NCBI GenBank assembly: GCA_029861675.1
Contig: JAOTYV010000113.1
Coordinates: forward strand, 1 to 12,949
Source: Alphaproteobacteria bacterium
GTDB lineage: Bacteria > Pseudomonadota > Alphaproteobacteria > UBA8366
Length of the DNA stretch: 12,949 nt
Direction of reading: 5' to 3'
Shown: piece by piece, positions 6,664 through 12,949 of the stretch
How the letters are laid out: each line of letters opens with the position of its first letter
How positions within the stretch are numbered: the first letter of the stretch is position 1
Translations under genes and position numbers: made by a program
The notes under the pieces: generated by a model
Told to the model about the DNA's origin: nothing
Seen by the model: the letters and a program-made list of their open reading frames with translations, nothing else
The model's database searches: none

Positions 6664-7221
6664 ATGTTCATCCAAACGGAAGAAACGCCGAACCCGGCGA
6701 CACTGAAATTCCTGCCGGGCCGGGCCGTGGTCGAAGACGGCACGGCGGATTTCACCAGTTCGGAGGCCGCGCAATCGCGTTCGCCGCTGGCCGGCCGCCT
6801 GTTCGAGGTCGATGGCGTCAGCGCGGTGTTCTTCGGGCGCGATTTCATCACCATCACCAAGGCCGCCGAGAGGGAATGGCATGTGATGAAGCCCGCTTTG
6901 CTGGGCGCGATCATGGAACATTTCACGGCCGGCCGGCCGGTGATGGCCGAGACAACGGAAGTGGCCGCTGAATCGGCAGAAGACGACGATGAAGTCGTCC
7001 TGCAGATCAAGGAGCTGCTGGAAACCCGGGTGCGGCCGGCGGTCGCGATGGACGGCGGCGATATTGTTTACCAGGGCTTCGAGAAAGGCATTGTGTTCCT
7101 GCAGATGCAGGGTGCCTGCTCGGGCTGTCCGAGTTCGACGGCAACCTTGAAGATGGGGATTGAGAATATGCTCAAGCATTATATCCCCGAGGTTGTCGAG
7201 GTGCGCGCGGTCGGGATCTAA
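6664..7221 (+). CDS. Nfu/NifU family Fe-S scaffold protein
   Basis: A 185-residue protein with two domains. Residues 1 to about 88 are the Nfu N-terminal domain, opening with MFIQTEETPNPATLKFLPG. After an acidic linker (about 96-110), residues about 112-185 form the NifU C-terminal domain with the CSGC motif at C152 and C155. Nfu proteins bind a 4Fe-4S cluster between subunits through this CxxC and deliver it to client enzymes. MiaB, encoded further on, is a plausible client but this is inference. ATG at 6664 is chosen because the conserved N-terminus begins there and GGGAGAGGA (6651-6659) precedes it. The frame stays open further upstream, but that part has no family similarity. A perfect palindrome lies just before the ribosome-binding site. 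Confidence 0.93.
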   Translation: MFIQTEETPNPATLKFLPGRAVVEDGTADFTSSEAAQSRSPLAGRLFEVDGVSAVFFGRDFITITKAAEREWHVMKPALLGAIMEHFTAGRPVMAETTEVAAESAEDDDEVVLQIKELLETRVRPAVAMDGGDIVYQGFEKGIVFLQMQGACSGCPSSTATLKMGIENMLKHYIPEVVEVRAVGI

Positions 7222-7265
7222 CCCCGGTCCGGCATGGCCGGCGCGCGCGGCGATGGGAGCACGCG

Positions 7266-8267
7266 ATGACGAAGGCGATGGGAATGTTATTCAGCGTGGT
7301 CCGGCCGGCGGACCGCCTGCCGTGGTTTCTCGCGGGTCTCGGCGCCTCCGGCGTGATCGCGGTGGCCCTTGTCATCGGCTTTACCGGGCTTGCGCCATCG
7401 TTGCACCAGACCTTTGCCGGATTGCCGAGCGGGGTTGACGCGACCGGCCTGCGGAAACCGAATGGGCCCGCCGTCTTTGCCTTAAAGGTGCGGCCGCCCG
7501 ATCAATCTCCGTCCCTTGGATACGATCTCGCACGGGTTCGTGCCGGCACCGCGCCGGTGCCGCGCATTTTGCTCGCGAAAATTCCCCGCGGCCTGGCGGC
7601 CCTGAAACAACCCGCCGAGCGCAAGGCGGTATTCCTGCGACTCATGCTGCCGCTGATTCTCGCCGCTAACGAAAGGGTTCTGCGCCAACGTGCGCAAATT
7701 CTGCTGTTCCAGGCCAAGCGTAGGGCCGGGTCGCCGCTGAATGAGGATCAGGAGCGGCGGCTGGCGGCGATTGCCGCGGAATACCGTACGGAGGGGAAAG
7801 ACCTAGGCCGGTTGTTGGCGAAGGTGGATGCGGTGCCGCCGTCACTGGCGCTGGCGCAGGCGGCGATCGAAAGCGGCTGGGGTACGTCGCGGTTCATCGT
7901 CGAGGGCAATGCGCCGTTTGGGCAGTGGACCTCCAGCGCGCATGAAGGATTGGTGCCGAAGAACCGCGATCCCGGCAAGACCCATAAGGTCCGCCGGTTC
8001 AAGCATCTCATCGATTCGGTGCATTCGTATCTGAAGAACCTCAATACTCACCGCGCCTACCGCACATTCCGGGCGCAGCGGTCGCAATTCCGCACGGCGG
8101 GCCGGCGCCTGGTCGGCACCGCGCTGGTGTCCGCGCTTGGCGCCTATTCCGAGACCAAGGACGCGTATATCGAATTGCTGCGGAACGTGATCCGGGTCAA
8201 CAATTTGAAGTCGCTGGACGGGGCGCGACTGAGCGCACCGCGGCCGCACCGTACGCCGCGCGCCTAG
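7266..8267 (+). CDS. Membrane-anchored glucosaminidase (Bax-like)
   Basis: A 333-residue protein with one N-terminal hydrophobic helix (about 19-41) that should anchor it in the inner membrane, leaving the rest in the periplasm. The C-terminal half is a glucosaminidase domain of the Bax/FlgJ-like type: LALAQAAIESGWGTSRF (195-209) with E202 as the expected catalytic glutamate, then GNAPFGQWTSS, a basic RRFKHLIDSVHSYLKNLNTH stretch, and YSETKDAYIELLRNVIRVNN. Such enzymes cleave the glycan backbone of peptidoglycan. Residues about 45-190 are a linker with no recognised domain, partly helical and charged. ATG at 7266 follows GGGAG (7255-7259) and lies 44 bases after the nfu stop. The TAG stop belongs to the left arm of an inverted repeat, so the C-terminus may have been set by that element. 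Confidence 0.85.
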   Translation: MTKAMGMLFSVVRPADRLPWFLAGLGASGVIAVALVIGFTGLAPSLHQTFAGLPSGVDATGLRKPNGPAVFALKVRPPDQSPSLGYDLARVRAGTAPVPRILLAKIPRGLAALKQPAERKAVFLRLMLPLILAANERVLRQRAQILLFQAKRRAGSPLNEDQERRLAAIAAEYRTEGKDLGRLLAKVDAVPPSLALAQAAIESGWGTSRFIVEGNAPFGQWTSSAHEGLVPKNRDPGKTHKVRRFKHLIDSVHSYLKNLNTHRAYRTFRAQRSQFRTAGRRLVGTALVSALGAYSETKDAYIELLRNVIRVNNLKSLDGARLSAPRPHRTPRA

Positions 8268-8371
8268 ACCATTTCTTGTTTGAATTGGCTCAAGTGAAAC
8301 GGTCTATCTATTTGTTTTTACGCAAAGATGCCGTCGCGAACCGTTTCGGTTCGCTCGGGATTTGCTCTAAG
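8265..8371. repeat. Structured intergenic element, probable dispersed repeat
   Basis: The gap between two convergent genes is filled by two inverted repeats. The outer one pairs TAGACCATTTCTTGTTTGA (8265-8283) with TCAAGTGAAACGGTCTA (8290-8306), imperfect in the middle. The inner one is a perfect 8-bp stem, GCGAACCG (8336-8343) and CGGTTCGC (8347-8354), around a TTT loop. The element ends near TTGCTCTAA. The overall form resembles dispersed palindromic intergenic repeats that I recall from other alphaproteobacterial genomes, but only one copy is in this window, so its repeated nature is inferred. Its first three bases are the stop codon of the glucosaminidase gene. It may help end transcription from both sides, though neither stem is followed by a proper T-tract. 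Confidence 0.5.
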
Positions 8372-8381
8372 CCCGCTCTCT

Positions 8382-9467
8382 TTATCCGGTCCGCTTTACG
8401 TAGAACTGCATGCCGAGCCAGCGCCAGCGACCCTGCGGCCCGGGCATCGTGCAATTGACCCGGGATCGCCCGACACCGAAAGCAGCCGGAAAACGGACCT
8501 CGATCCGTCCCTGGCCGAGCCGTTCGACGCTGGCCTGACCGCTTTGCGAGTGATAGCAGGCTAGCCGCGACAGCCCCCGCACCTGCTTGCGGACGGTGAA
8601 GCCAAAGGCCGGCGGATTGTTGGTGTCGTCGAGCAGCGGGTCGCCCGGCGTCACGCCGTCGGCGGAAAGCGGCAGCGCGTTGACCACAAGGCGGAACCGT
8701 TCGAGGTCGCCATAGGTTTCGTTGAGCGCGAACCGCGGCAGGTAGTAGCGGTCGAGGCCGCGAAACGCGACGCCCGAATGCTGTCCGAAGGCGGCCGTAT
8801 AGCCGTGTTCCCGGATAAGGTTGACGATGGTGCTGCTGGTTTCGCCGAACGGATAGGCGAATATTTTCGGCGTGCCGCCAAGCTCGCGCTGCATGATCCG
8901 GCTGGAGCGTTTGATTTCGCGCCGGTTGCGCGCCATGTCCGCGTCGGCCATGTGGAGATGTCCGTGCGTGTGCGCGGCGATGGCGACGCCGGACTGCCGC
9001 ATTTCGCGGATCTGATCCCAGGTCATGAAGCCCGGCAGTTTCGCTTCGACCGGGCCGGTCGCGACGAAGACGGTAAACGGGAAACCCGCCGCTCGCAGGC
9101 GCGGCCAAGCTTCGGCGTAAACCGACCGGTACGCGTCATCGATGGTGATTGCGACGGCGCGGTCGGGCAACGGCTTGCCGCCGGTCATCGCCGCGACCAC
9201 ATCGGCCAGCGGCACCACCGTGTAGGGACCGTTTTTCAATTCCTCGATATGGGCTTCGAATTGGTCGATCCGAATATTCGTTGCCGGGTGCGCCGGTTCC
9301 GCGAAACGATGGTACATAAGGACCGTCGCGGAATTGGCGGCGGCACTCGGATTTGATTTCAGGTCGGTGGCGCCGGCGTTCTTCACCACGAAGGGCATCG
9401 CCAGCAAGGCAAGCGCCATGGCCGCGAGCAAAACCGGCATCCGGACGGGTGTGATGTTGTTTTTCAT
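8382..9467 (-). CDS. Secreted polysaccharide deacetylase (NodB domain)
   Basis: A 361-residue protein with an N-terminal signal peptide or signal anchor (MKNNITPVRMPVLLAAMALA and on to about residue 34), hence periplasmic or exported. The NodB deacetylase domain is clear: VLMYHRF (49-55), TIDDAYRSVY with the D110-D111 pair, HTHGH with H166 and H170 as metal ligands, AYPFGE (204-209), and YYLPRFALN with R245. These are the standard motifs of metal-dependent carbohydrate esterase family 4. The substrate could be peptidoglycan, an exopolysaccharide or a poly-GlcNAc-type polymer; the sequence does not decide. The C-terminal ~70 residues lie outside the core domain. ATG at 9467 gives a classical signal peptide; an in-frame TTG five codons upstream is possible, and no strong Shine-Dalgarno is seen for either. 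It is convergent with the glucosaminidase gene and divergent from tsaB. Confidence 0.88.
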   Translation of the reverse strand: MKNNITPVRMPVLLAAMALALLAMPFVVKNAGATDLKSNPSAAANSATVLMYHRFAEPAHPATNIRIDQFEAHIEELKNGPYTVVPLADVVAAMTGGKPLPDRAVAITIDDAYRSVYAEAWPRLRAAGFPFTVFVATGPVEAKLPGFMTWDQIREMRQSGVAIAAHTHGHLHMADADMARNRREIKRSSRIMQRELGGTPKIFAYPFGETSSTIVNLIREHGYTAAFGQHSGVAFRGLDRYYLPRFALNETYGDLERFRLVVNALPLSADGVTPGDPLLDDTNNPPAFGFTVRKQVRGLSRLACYHSQSGQASVERLGQGRIEVRFPAAFGVGRSRVNCTMPGPQGRWRWLGMQFYVKRTG

Positions 9468-9670
9468 TCTGAAATCAGGCAAGCACTCAGGTTCGAACCG
9501 ACAGGGTCATGCGAGACATATAGGTGGCGCGAAGAGTACTAACATGCCGTTAATACATGCCCATTTGGGACGGAAAAGGAATCCCCTGCCGGTTGTCGCG
9601 GCGCTCGTGGGGATGTCCCGCTCGGCGTTCGGTCTTGCCGGGCCTTACCGGCGCGCATGAGGCCAATTTC

Positions 9671-10357
9671 ATGAAACTGCTTGCGATGGACACCGCTACT
9701 GCTGCCTGCTCCGCCGCCGTCTGGTGCGATGGCGACGTCGTGGCGCGGCGCTTCGAGCCGATGGTACGGGGGCACGCGGAACGCCTGATGCCGATGGTGC
9801 GCGCCGTGATGGACGAGGCGGCGGCGGGCGATTTCAGCGCGCTTGACGCCATCGCGGTGACCGTTGGGCCGGGCGCCTTCACGGGCGTGCGCATCGGCCT
9901 GGCGGCGGCGCGCGCGCTTGGCCTGGCGGCGGCGCGGCCGGTGGCCGGCTTCACCACGTTGGAGACCGTCGCGGCGGCGCAGGAAGAACCCGGCAAACCG
10001 TTGCTCGTGGCGCTCGATTCCAAGCGGGAGGATCTGTACGTGCAACTGTTCGACGCTGGCCTGACGCCGCTGGGGGCGCCTGCCGCGCTGCTTCCCGGCG
10101 ACGTGCCGGCAGCCGTGCCAGCCGTGCCGGTCGCGGTTTGCGGCGACGCCGCCGCGCGGGCAATTGCGGCCTTGGCGGCGGCCGGCCGGGAGGCGGCGTT
10201 GCTCAACGGGCCGTCCTTGCCGGATGCTGCGGCGCTGGCGCGGCTCGCGGCGGCGCGGCGGCAGGACCGAGAGGCGCCGTGCGGGGTCGGAAACAGCATG
10301 CCGCAGCCGCTCTATCTGCGCCCGCCCGACGTTTCGCTGCCCGCGCCCCGCCGGTGA
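9671..10357 (+). CDS. tsaB: TsaB, tRNA t6A biosynthesis protein
   Basis: A 228-residue protein of the TsaB family, which works with TsaD and TsaE to make threonylcarbamoyl-adenosine at position 37 of ANN-decoding tRNAs. It is an ASKHA-fold protein. The N-terminus is MKLLAMDTATAACSAAV, followed by the family signature VGPGAFTGVRIGLAAARALGLA (about 65-86) and ALDSKREDLYVQLFD (114-128). TsaB is a non-catalytic partner of TsaD. ATG at 9671 fits the conserved N-terminus, with TGAGG about 8 bases before it; the open frame upstream of it shows no family similarity. The end overlaps rimI by 4 bases. The 203-base gap to the divergent deacetylase gene should hold promoters for both, but I find no convincing pair of hexamers. 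Confidence 0.92.
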   Translation: MKLLAMDTATAACSAAVWCDGDVVARRFEPMVRGHAERLMPMVRAVMDEAAAGDFSALDAIAVTVGPGAFTGVRIGLAAARALGLAAARPVAGFTTLETVAAAQEEPGKPLLVALDSKREDLYVQLFDAGLTPLGAPAALLPGDVPAAVPAVPVAVCGDAAARAIAALAAAGREAALLNGPSLPDAAALARLAAARRQDREAPCGVGNSMPQPLYLRPPDVSLPAPRR

Positions 10358-10839
10358 TATCGCCCCGCCCCGCCGCCCCGCAAATCCGTCTCGCGTCCGG
10401 GGCGGACCTCGATCTGCTTGCCGGTCTGTACGGGCAGGCGTTTGGCGAACCCTATACGCGGCCGGCGGTGGAAACCCTGCTCGCGGCGGCCGGCGCCTGG
10501 GCGCTGGTCGCGGAATGCGATCGCACGCCGTGTGGTTTCATCATCGCCCGTGTCGCCGCAGACGAAGCGGAGATCCTCAGCCTCGGCGTCGCGCCGCCGG
10601 CCCGCCGCGCGGGCGTCGGCGGCGCGCTTCTGGATGCCGCCATCGCGTGCGTCAAAGTGGCGAATGCGCGGCGTCTGTTTCTCGAGGTGGGTGAAGATAA
10701 CCCCGCCGCGCAATCGCTCTATCGCCGGGCGGGATTTGCGACCGTCGGGCGGCGTCCCGACTACTATAAGCGTGCCGATGGCAGCCACGTGGATGCGTTG
10801 ATAATGCGTATTGCTGTGAAAAACTCGGGCTGTGACTAA
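10354..10839 (+). CDS. rimI: RimI-type ribosomal protein alanine N-acetyltransferase (GNAT)
   Basis: A 161-residue GNAT acetyltransferase. The acetyl-CoA binding region is EILSLGVAPPARRAGVGGALL (about 73-93), with the RxxGxG-type loop R84-R85-A-G87-V-G89. The C-terminal part LFLEVGEDNPAAQSLYRRAG, RRPDYYKR and DALIMR matches the RimI signature. RimI acetylates the N-terminus of ribosomal protein S18 in E. coli; the substrate here is inferred. The GTG start at 10354 overlaps the tsaB stop as GTGA, a typical sign of translational coupling, and the tsaB-rimI pairing is very common in bacteria. The first ten residues before the domain are Pro/Ala-rich and have no strong match, but no better start is visible. 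Confidence 0.88.
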   Translation: MISPRPAAPQIRLASGADLDLLAGLYGQAFGEPYTRPAVETLLAAAGAWALVAECDRTPCGFIIARVAADEAEILSLGVAPPARRAGVGGALLDAAIACVKVANARRLFLEVGEDNPAAQSLYRRAGFATVGRRPDYYKRADGSHVDALIMRIAVKNSGCD

Positions 10840-11047
10840 AAATAGTATGAACTATACCTAACACTTGATGTGAACCATAAATGCTTGCTACTCTATATCT
10901 CACGGTGTTTCTTCGGCTTTAAACGACATTGAGAATCGGATAGTCGAGGTAGACCAAAACAAAAATAAATGAGTGGGAGTCATTCTCGCGCTTGACTGCG
11001 GGAATAAGGCCAAACAAATGGCCGTATCAATAAAGGGGCACGTAAAG
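10840..11047 (+). promoter_or_regulatory. AT-rich upstream region of the MucR-type gene
   Basis: This 208-base gap is clearly richer in A and T than its surroundings and holds runs such as AAAACAAAAATAAATGAG (10958-10975). It has a small dyad, ATAGT (10842-10846) and ACTAT (10851-10855). Possible promoter pieces are TTGACT (10992-10997) and TATATC (10894-10899), but no pair with good spacing. MucR/Ros proteins are known to bind AT-rich DNA and to control their own genes, so autoregulation here is a reasonable inference. No tRNA or small gene was found in it. Confidence 0.35.
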
Positions 11048-11479
11048 ATGACAGAGTCATCCGGAAACGAGGTAAGGCGCGAAGAAATTCTTGGACTTAC
11101 TTCCGAGATCGTCGCGGCGCATGTTTCAAACAATATAGTAGCGCTTTCTGACATACCGGGGTTGATCGAACAGGTTTACCGGACGCTTTCCTCCGTGGGT
11201 GGTGGTGACGGGGCCAGCGCGGACCGTCCGACGCCGGCAGTGCCGGTTAAGAAGTCGATTACGCCGGATTTCATTGTTTGCTTAGAAGATGGCAAGAAGC
11301 TGAAAATGCTGAAGCGTCATCTTAAGACGGCCTACAACATGACGCCGGAAGAGTACCGCGAGCGTTGGGGCTTGTCGCCCGACTATCCGATGGTCGCACC
11401 GAACTACGCCAAACAGCGTAGCCGGCTGGCCAAGCAGATTGGGTTGGGGACCCGTTCCCGGCGCGCACGCAGCGCCTAA
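11048..11479 (+). CDS. Ros/MucR family transcriptional regulator
   Basis: A 143-residue DNA-binding regulator. An acidic N-terminal helical part (about 8-50) fits the oligomerisation region of MucR proteins. A Gly/Pro-rich linker follows. The C-terminal DNA-binding domain runs from SITPDFIVCLEDGKKLKMLK through RHLKTAYNMTPEEYRERWGL to DYPMVAPNYAKQRSRLAKQI and GLGTR, strongly diagnostic of the family. MucR proteins are global, often H-NS-like repressors in alphaproteobacteria. The Ros zinc site uses two Cys and two His; here I see C78, D81 and H91, but Y96 where the last His would be. Zinc binding is therefore doubtful. ATG at 11048 is preferred over an upstream start in the same frame (10973), since AAAGGGG (11032-11038) precedes it and the family N-terminus begins here. 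Confidence 0.88.
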   Translation: MTESSGNEVRREEILGLTSEIVAAHVSNNIVALSDIPGLIEQVYRTLSSVGGGDGASADRPTPAVPVKKSITPDFIVCLEDGKKLKMLKRHLKTAYNMTPEEYRERWGLSPDYPMVAPNYAKQRSRLAKQIGLGTRSRRARSA

Positions 11480-11566
11480 CGGGAGAGCTTTCGTTCTTGG
11501 GTGTGATGCCGCCTAGTCAAGATCGGCATGCGAGTCCTCGGGAACAGTTTAGGAAATCATGGCACC

Positions 11567-11594
11567 GGCGCCGCTCATCAATACGGGCGGCGCC
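11567..11594 (+). other. Strong hairpin between the MucR-type gene and fur
   Basis: GGCGCCGCTC (11567-11576) pairs with GGGCGGCGCC (11585-11594) over 10 positions with one G-T wobble, around an 8-base loop. No T-tract follows on either strand, so it is not a classical Rho-independent terminator. It lies about 90 bases after the regulator gene stop and about 85 before fur. It could be a terminator of unusual form or a leader structure. Confidence 0.35.
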
Positions 11595-11658
11595 CTCGTC
11601 GTCACGGGTGTTTAGAGCCCTCTTGCCGTGCCGGCCCTGGATGCCATGTTATAGTTAG

Positions 11659-11678
11659 GCCTTCTCCTCCTCGGAGGC
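11659..11678 (+). promoter_or_regulatory. Hairpin covering the fur Shine-Dalgarno sequence
   Basis: GCCTTC (11659-11664) can pair with GGAGGC (11673-11678), with one T-G wobble, around TCCTCCTC. The right arm is the fur Shine-Dalgarno sequence GGAGG itself. Alternative register pairing with the nearby CCTCC is also possible. Either could limit ribosome access. This is a short structure and may be incidental. Confidence 0.25.
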
Positions 11679-12107
11679 ATGCCGTTGGCAGATAATATCG
11701 AACAACTCTGCGAGAAGATCGGCCTGAAAATGACCGCTCAACGCCGTGTGGTTGCCCAGGTGCTTTCGGAGGCCAGCGATCATCCGGATGTCGAGGAGCT
11801 GCACCGGCGGGCGGTGCGGCTGGACGGCCGGATCAGTCTTGCCACCGTCTATCGAACGGTGCGCCTGTTTGAGGAGGCGAATATTCTCGAGCGTCATGAA
11901 TTTCGCGACGGGCGGTCCCGATACGAAGAAGCAACGGACGATCATCATGACCACCTGATCGACGTCGAGAGCGGCACGGTGATTGAGTTCCAGAACGAAG
12001 AAATCGAAAAACTGCAGCGCGAGGTCGCCCGCAAACTGGGCTACGAGCTGGTGGACCATCGGCTCGAGCTCTACGCGGTCCCGCTCGGCAGGAAGCCAAA
12101 ATCGTGA
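11679..12107 (+). CDS. fur: Fur family metal-responsive repressor (Fur/Mur)
   Basis: A 142-residue Fur-family regulator. The N-terminal winged helix carries KIGLKMTAQRRVVAQVLSEA and ISLATVYRTVRLFEEA; the C-terminal dimer domain has HHDHLIDVESG. Metal ligands of E. coli Fur are all present with a shift of two: H35, E83, H90 and H92 for the regulatory site, and H89, D91, E110 and H127 for the second. The CxxC of the structural zinc site is replaced (I94 and E97), as in many alphaproteobacterial Fur/Mur proteins, which often respond to manganese. Which metal is sensed here cannot be read from the sequence. Start is uncertain: GGAGG (11673-11677) is only 1 base from the ATG at 11679 but 7 from an in-frame TTG at 11685, which would remove two residues. 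Confidence 0.92.
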   Translation: MPLADNIEQLCEKIGLKMTAQRRVVAQVLSEASDHPDVEELHRRAVRLDGRISLATVYRTVRLFEEANILERHEFRDGRSRYEEATDDHHDHLIDVESGTVIEFQNEEIEKLQREVARKLGYELVDHRLELYAVPLGRKPKS

Positions 12108-12379
12108 CCCGCTCCGGCAGTGGCCGGGCGCCCGCAACCAAATCCGAGGGCCGCGCCGCGGTCGGCGTTGCGCCGGGCAAAAGGCCGTGCGATGACGAAA
12201 TTGCGAGGCGCTTGAATTGGGGCGGAATATATGAAAAGTTAACGTTTCTCTGGTCTCATAAATGATCGCAATAGGGGTGAACAGGACCATATTCGTCCGG
12301 ACTAGACGGCGTTGATCAACAGGTTCGTAGAGAAGCGCATAGCACAGTTTGTCGCCGCCCGGCAGGTGGGCCGGTCGCG
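12108..12379 (+). other. Fur-miaB intergenic region, no clear gene
   Basis: This 272-base gap is the longest in the window. It is GC-rich near fur and more AT-rich around 12226-12275 (GGAATATATGAAAAGTTAAC and following). I found no tRNA, no terminator with a T-tract and no well-spaced promoter. A 23-codon frame from TTG 12312 to TGA 12381-12383 overlaps the miaB start by 4 bases; it has no recognised similarity and no ribosome-binding site that I can identify. In many alphaproteobacteria I recall a plsC-type acyltransferase gene lying between fur and miaB; it is not here. Confidence 0.4.
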
Positions 12380-12949
12380 GTGAGCAACAAGCTCTTCATC
12401 AAGACATATGGCTGCCAGATGAATGTCTATGACTCCGCCCGGATGGCGGACGTCATGACGACGCTTGGCTATCGCTCGGTCGAAACGGCGGATGACGCGG
12501 ATCTGGTCATTTTGAACACGTGCCATATCCGCGAAAAAGCGGCCGACAAGGTGTATTCCGAGCTTGGCCGGCTGCGCATCCTACAGGAAGAAAAGGCGAT
12601 GCGCGGCGGCCGGATGCTGCTGGCGGTCGCCGGCTGCGTGGCCCAGGCGGAGGGCGAAGAAATTCTCGATCGGGCGCCCTGCGTCGATATCGTCTTTGGC
12701 CCGCAAACCTATCACCGGCTGCCCGAGATGGTTGCCAAGGTGCGCCAGCAGGACGGCGTGCGCGTGCTCGACACCGATTTTCCGGCCGAGGACAAATTCG
12801 ACTTTCTGCCGGAAGAGACCGCGGCGTCGGGCGTGGCGCAGTACCTCACGGTGCAGGAAGGGTGCGACCGGTTCTGTACGTTTTGCGTGGTTCCCTATAC
12901 CCGCGGCGCCGAACAGTCGCGGGACGCCGCCGCGATCGAGGCGGAAGCC
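12380..12949 (+). CDS. miaB: MiaB, tRNA-2-methylthio-N6-dimethylallyladenosine synthase (5' part)
   Basis: The first 190 codons of a gene that runs off the window end. MiaB is a radical SAM methylthiotransferase that adds a methylthio group to i6A37 of tRNAs. The N-terminal UPF0004 domain carries the three cluster cysteines C12 ([12 protein letters not shown]), C48 ([12 protein letters not shown]) and C86 (AGCVAQ). The radical SAM motif CxxxCxxC is C162, C166 and C169 within [19 protein letters not shown], which is MiaB-specific. The start is GTG at 12380, where the conserved N-terminus begins, with AGGTGG (12364-12369) about 10 bases upstream. Its TRAM domain would lie beyond the window. As a double 4Fe-4S enzyme it depends on Fe-S assembly factors such as the Nfu protein in this window. 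Confidence 0.95.
   Translation, partial: MSNKLFIKTYGCQMNVYDSARMADVMTTLGYRSVETADDADLVILNTCHIREKAADKVYSELGRLRILQEEKAMRGGRMLLAVAGCVAQAEGEEILDRAPCVDIVFGPQTYHRLPEMVAKVRQQDGVRVLDTDFPAEDKFDFLPEETAASGVAQYLTVQEGCDRFCTFCVVPYTRGAEQSRDAAAIEAEA

Noticed and set aside
9490..9499. GGTTCGAACC resembling a tRNA T-loop
   Set aside because: No acceptor, D or anticodon arms can be built on either strand; the adjacent sequence is the start of the deacetylase gene. It is just a 10-bp palindrome.
9334..9660. Plus-strand open frame of 108 codons spanning the deacetylase start and the intergenic gap
   Set aside because: It overlaps the signal-peptide region of the minus-strand gene, has no domain similarity, and no ribosome-binding site was seen.
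10112..10129. Short tandem repeat GCCGTGCCA/GCCGTGCCG inside tsaB
   Set aside because: Two imperfect copies only, in frame and encoding a Pro/Ala/Val linker; ordinary for a GC-rich gene.
11559..11615. 18-codon frame with AGGA upstream (MAPAPLINTGGALVVTGV)
   Set aside because: Too short and without recognisable features; it overlaps the strong hairpin at 11567-11594, which explains its composition.

Overview
This is a GC-rich, gene-dense chromosomal stretch of an alphaproteobacterium, probably Rhodospirillales-like. The evidence is a DUF3126 protein, a Ros/MucR regulator, a Fur protein without the structural-zinc CxxC, and core gene order of alphaproteobacterial type (glnD, murJ, trpS, usp, nfu; then tsaB, rimI, fur, miaB). 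No rRNA, tRNA, CRISPR array, transposase or phage gene was seen. No gap between genes exceeds about 275 bases.

Layout: 1-2315 holds the 3' end of glnD, a small DUF3126 gene and the lipid II flippase gene murJ. Positions 2384-4840 hold two tandem paralogous genes of the glycine/betaine/sarcosine/D-proline reductase selenoprotein B family. Each is interrupted at the same place by an in-frame TGA that I read as selenocysteine. Positions 4920-8267 hold trpS, a universal stress protein, a Nfu-type Fe-S scaffold and a membrane-anchored Bax-like glucosaminidase. A convergent polysaccharide deacetylase gene (minus strand, 8382-9467) follows, separated from the glucosaminidase by a structured repeat-like element. 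Positions 9671-12949 return to the plus strand: tsaB-rimI (overlapping), a MucR-type regulator, fur, and the start of miaB.

The main discovery is the selenoprotein pair. Both proteins are 406 residues if the TGA is read through, and both carry U-P-N-C-T-R-A-V at the junction. In both, an RNA hairpin starts right after the TGA, with a five-base apical loop (CGUGA or CGUGG) exactly 17 nucleotides past the UGA. One stem pair differs by a compensatory G-C to C-G change. Ordinary gene calling would break each gene into two pieces. The pair has its own likely sigma-70 promoter just after the murJ stop and no grd or prd partner genes nearby, so its substrate is unknown.

The remaining genes are mostly housekeeping: nitrogen sensing (GlnD), cell wall (MurJ, glucosaminidase, deacetylase), translation and tRNA modification (TrpS, TsaB, MiaB), Fe-S assembly (Nfu) and metal regulation (Fur). 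Smaller points of interest are a 16-bp perfect palindrome before the nfu ribosome-binding site, a stop codon contained in an inverted repeat, a hairpin over the fur Shine-Dalgarno sequence, and an unexplained fur-miaB gap.
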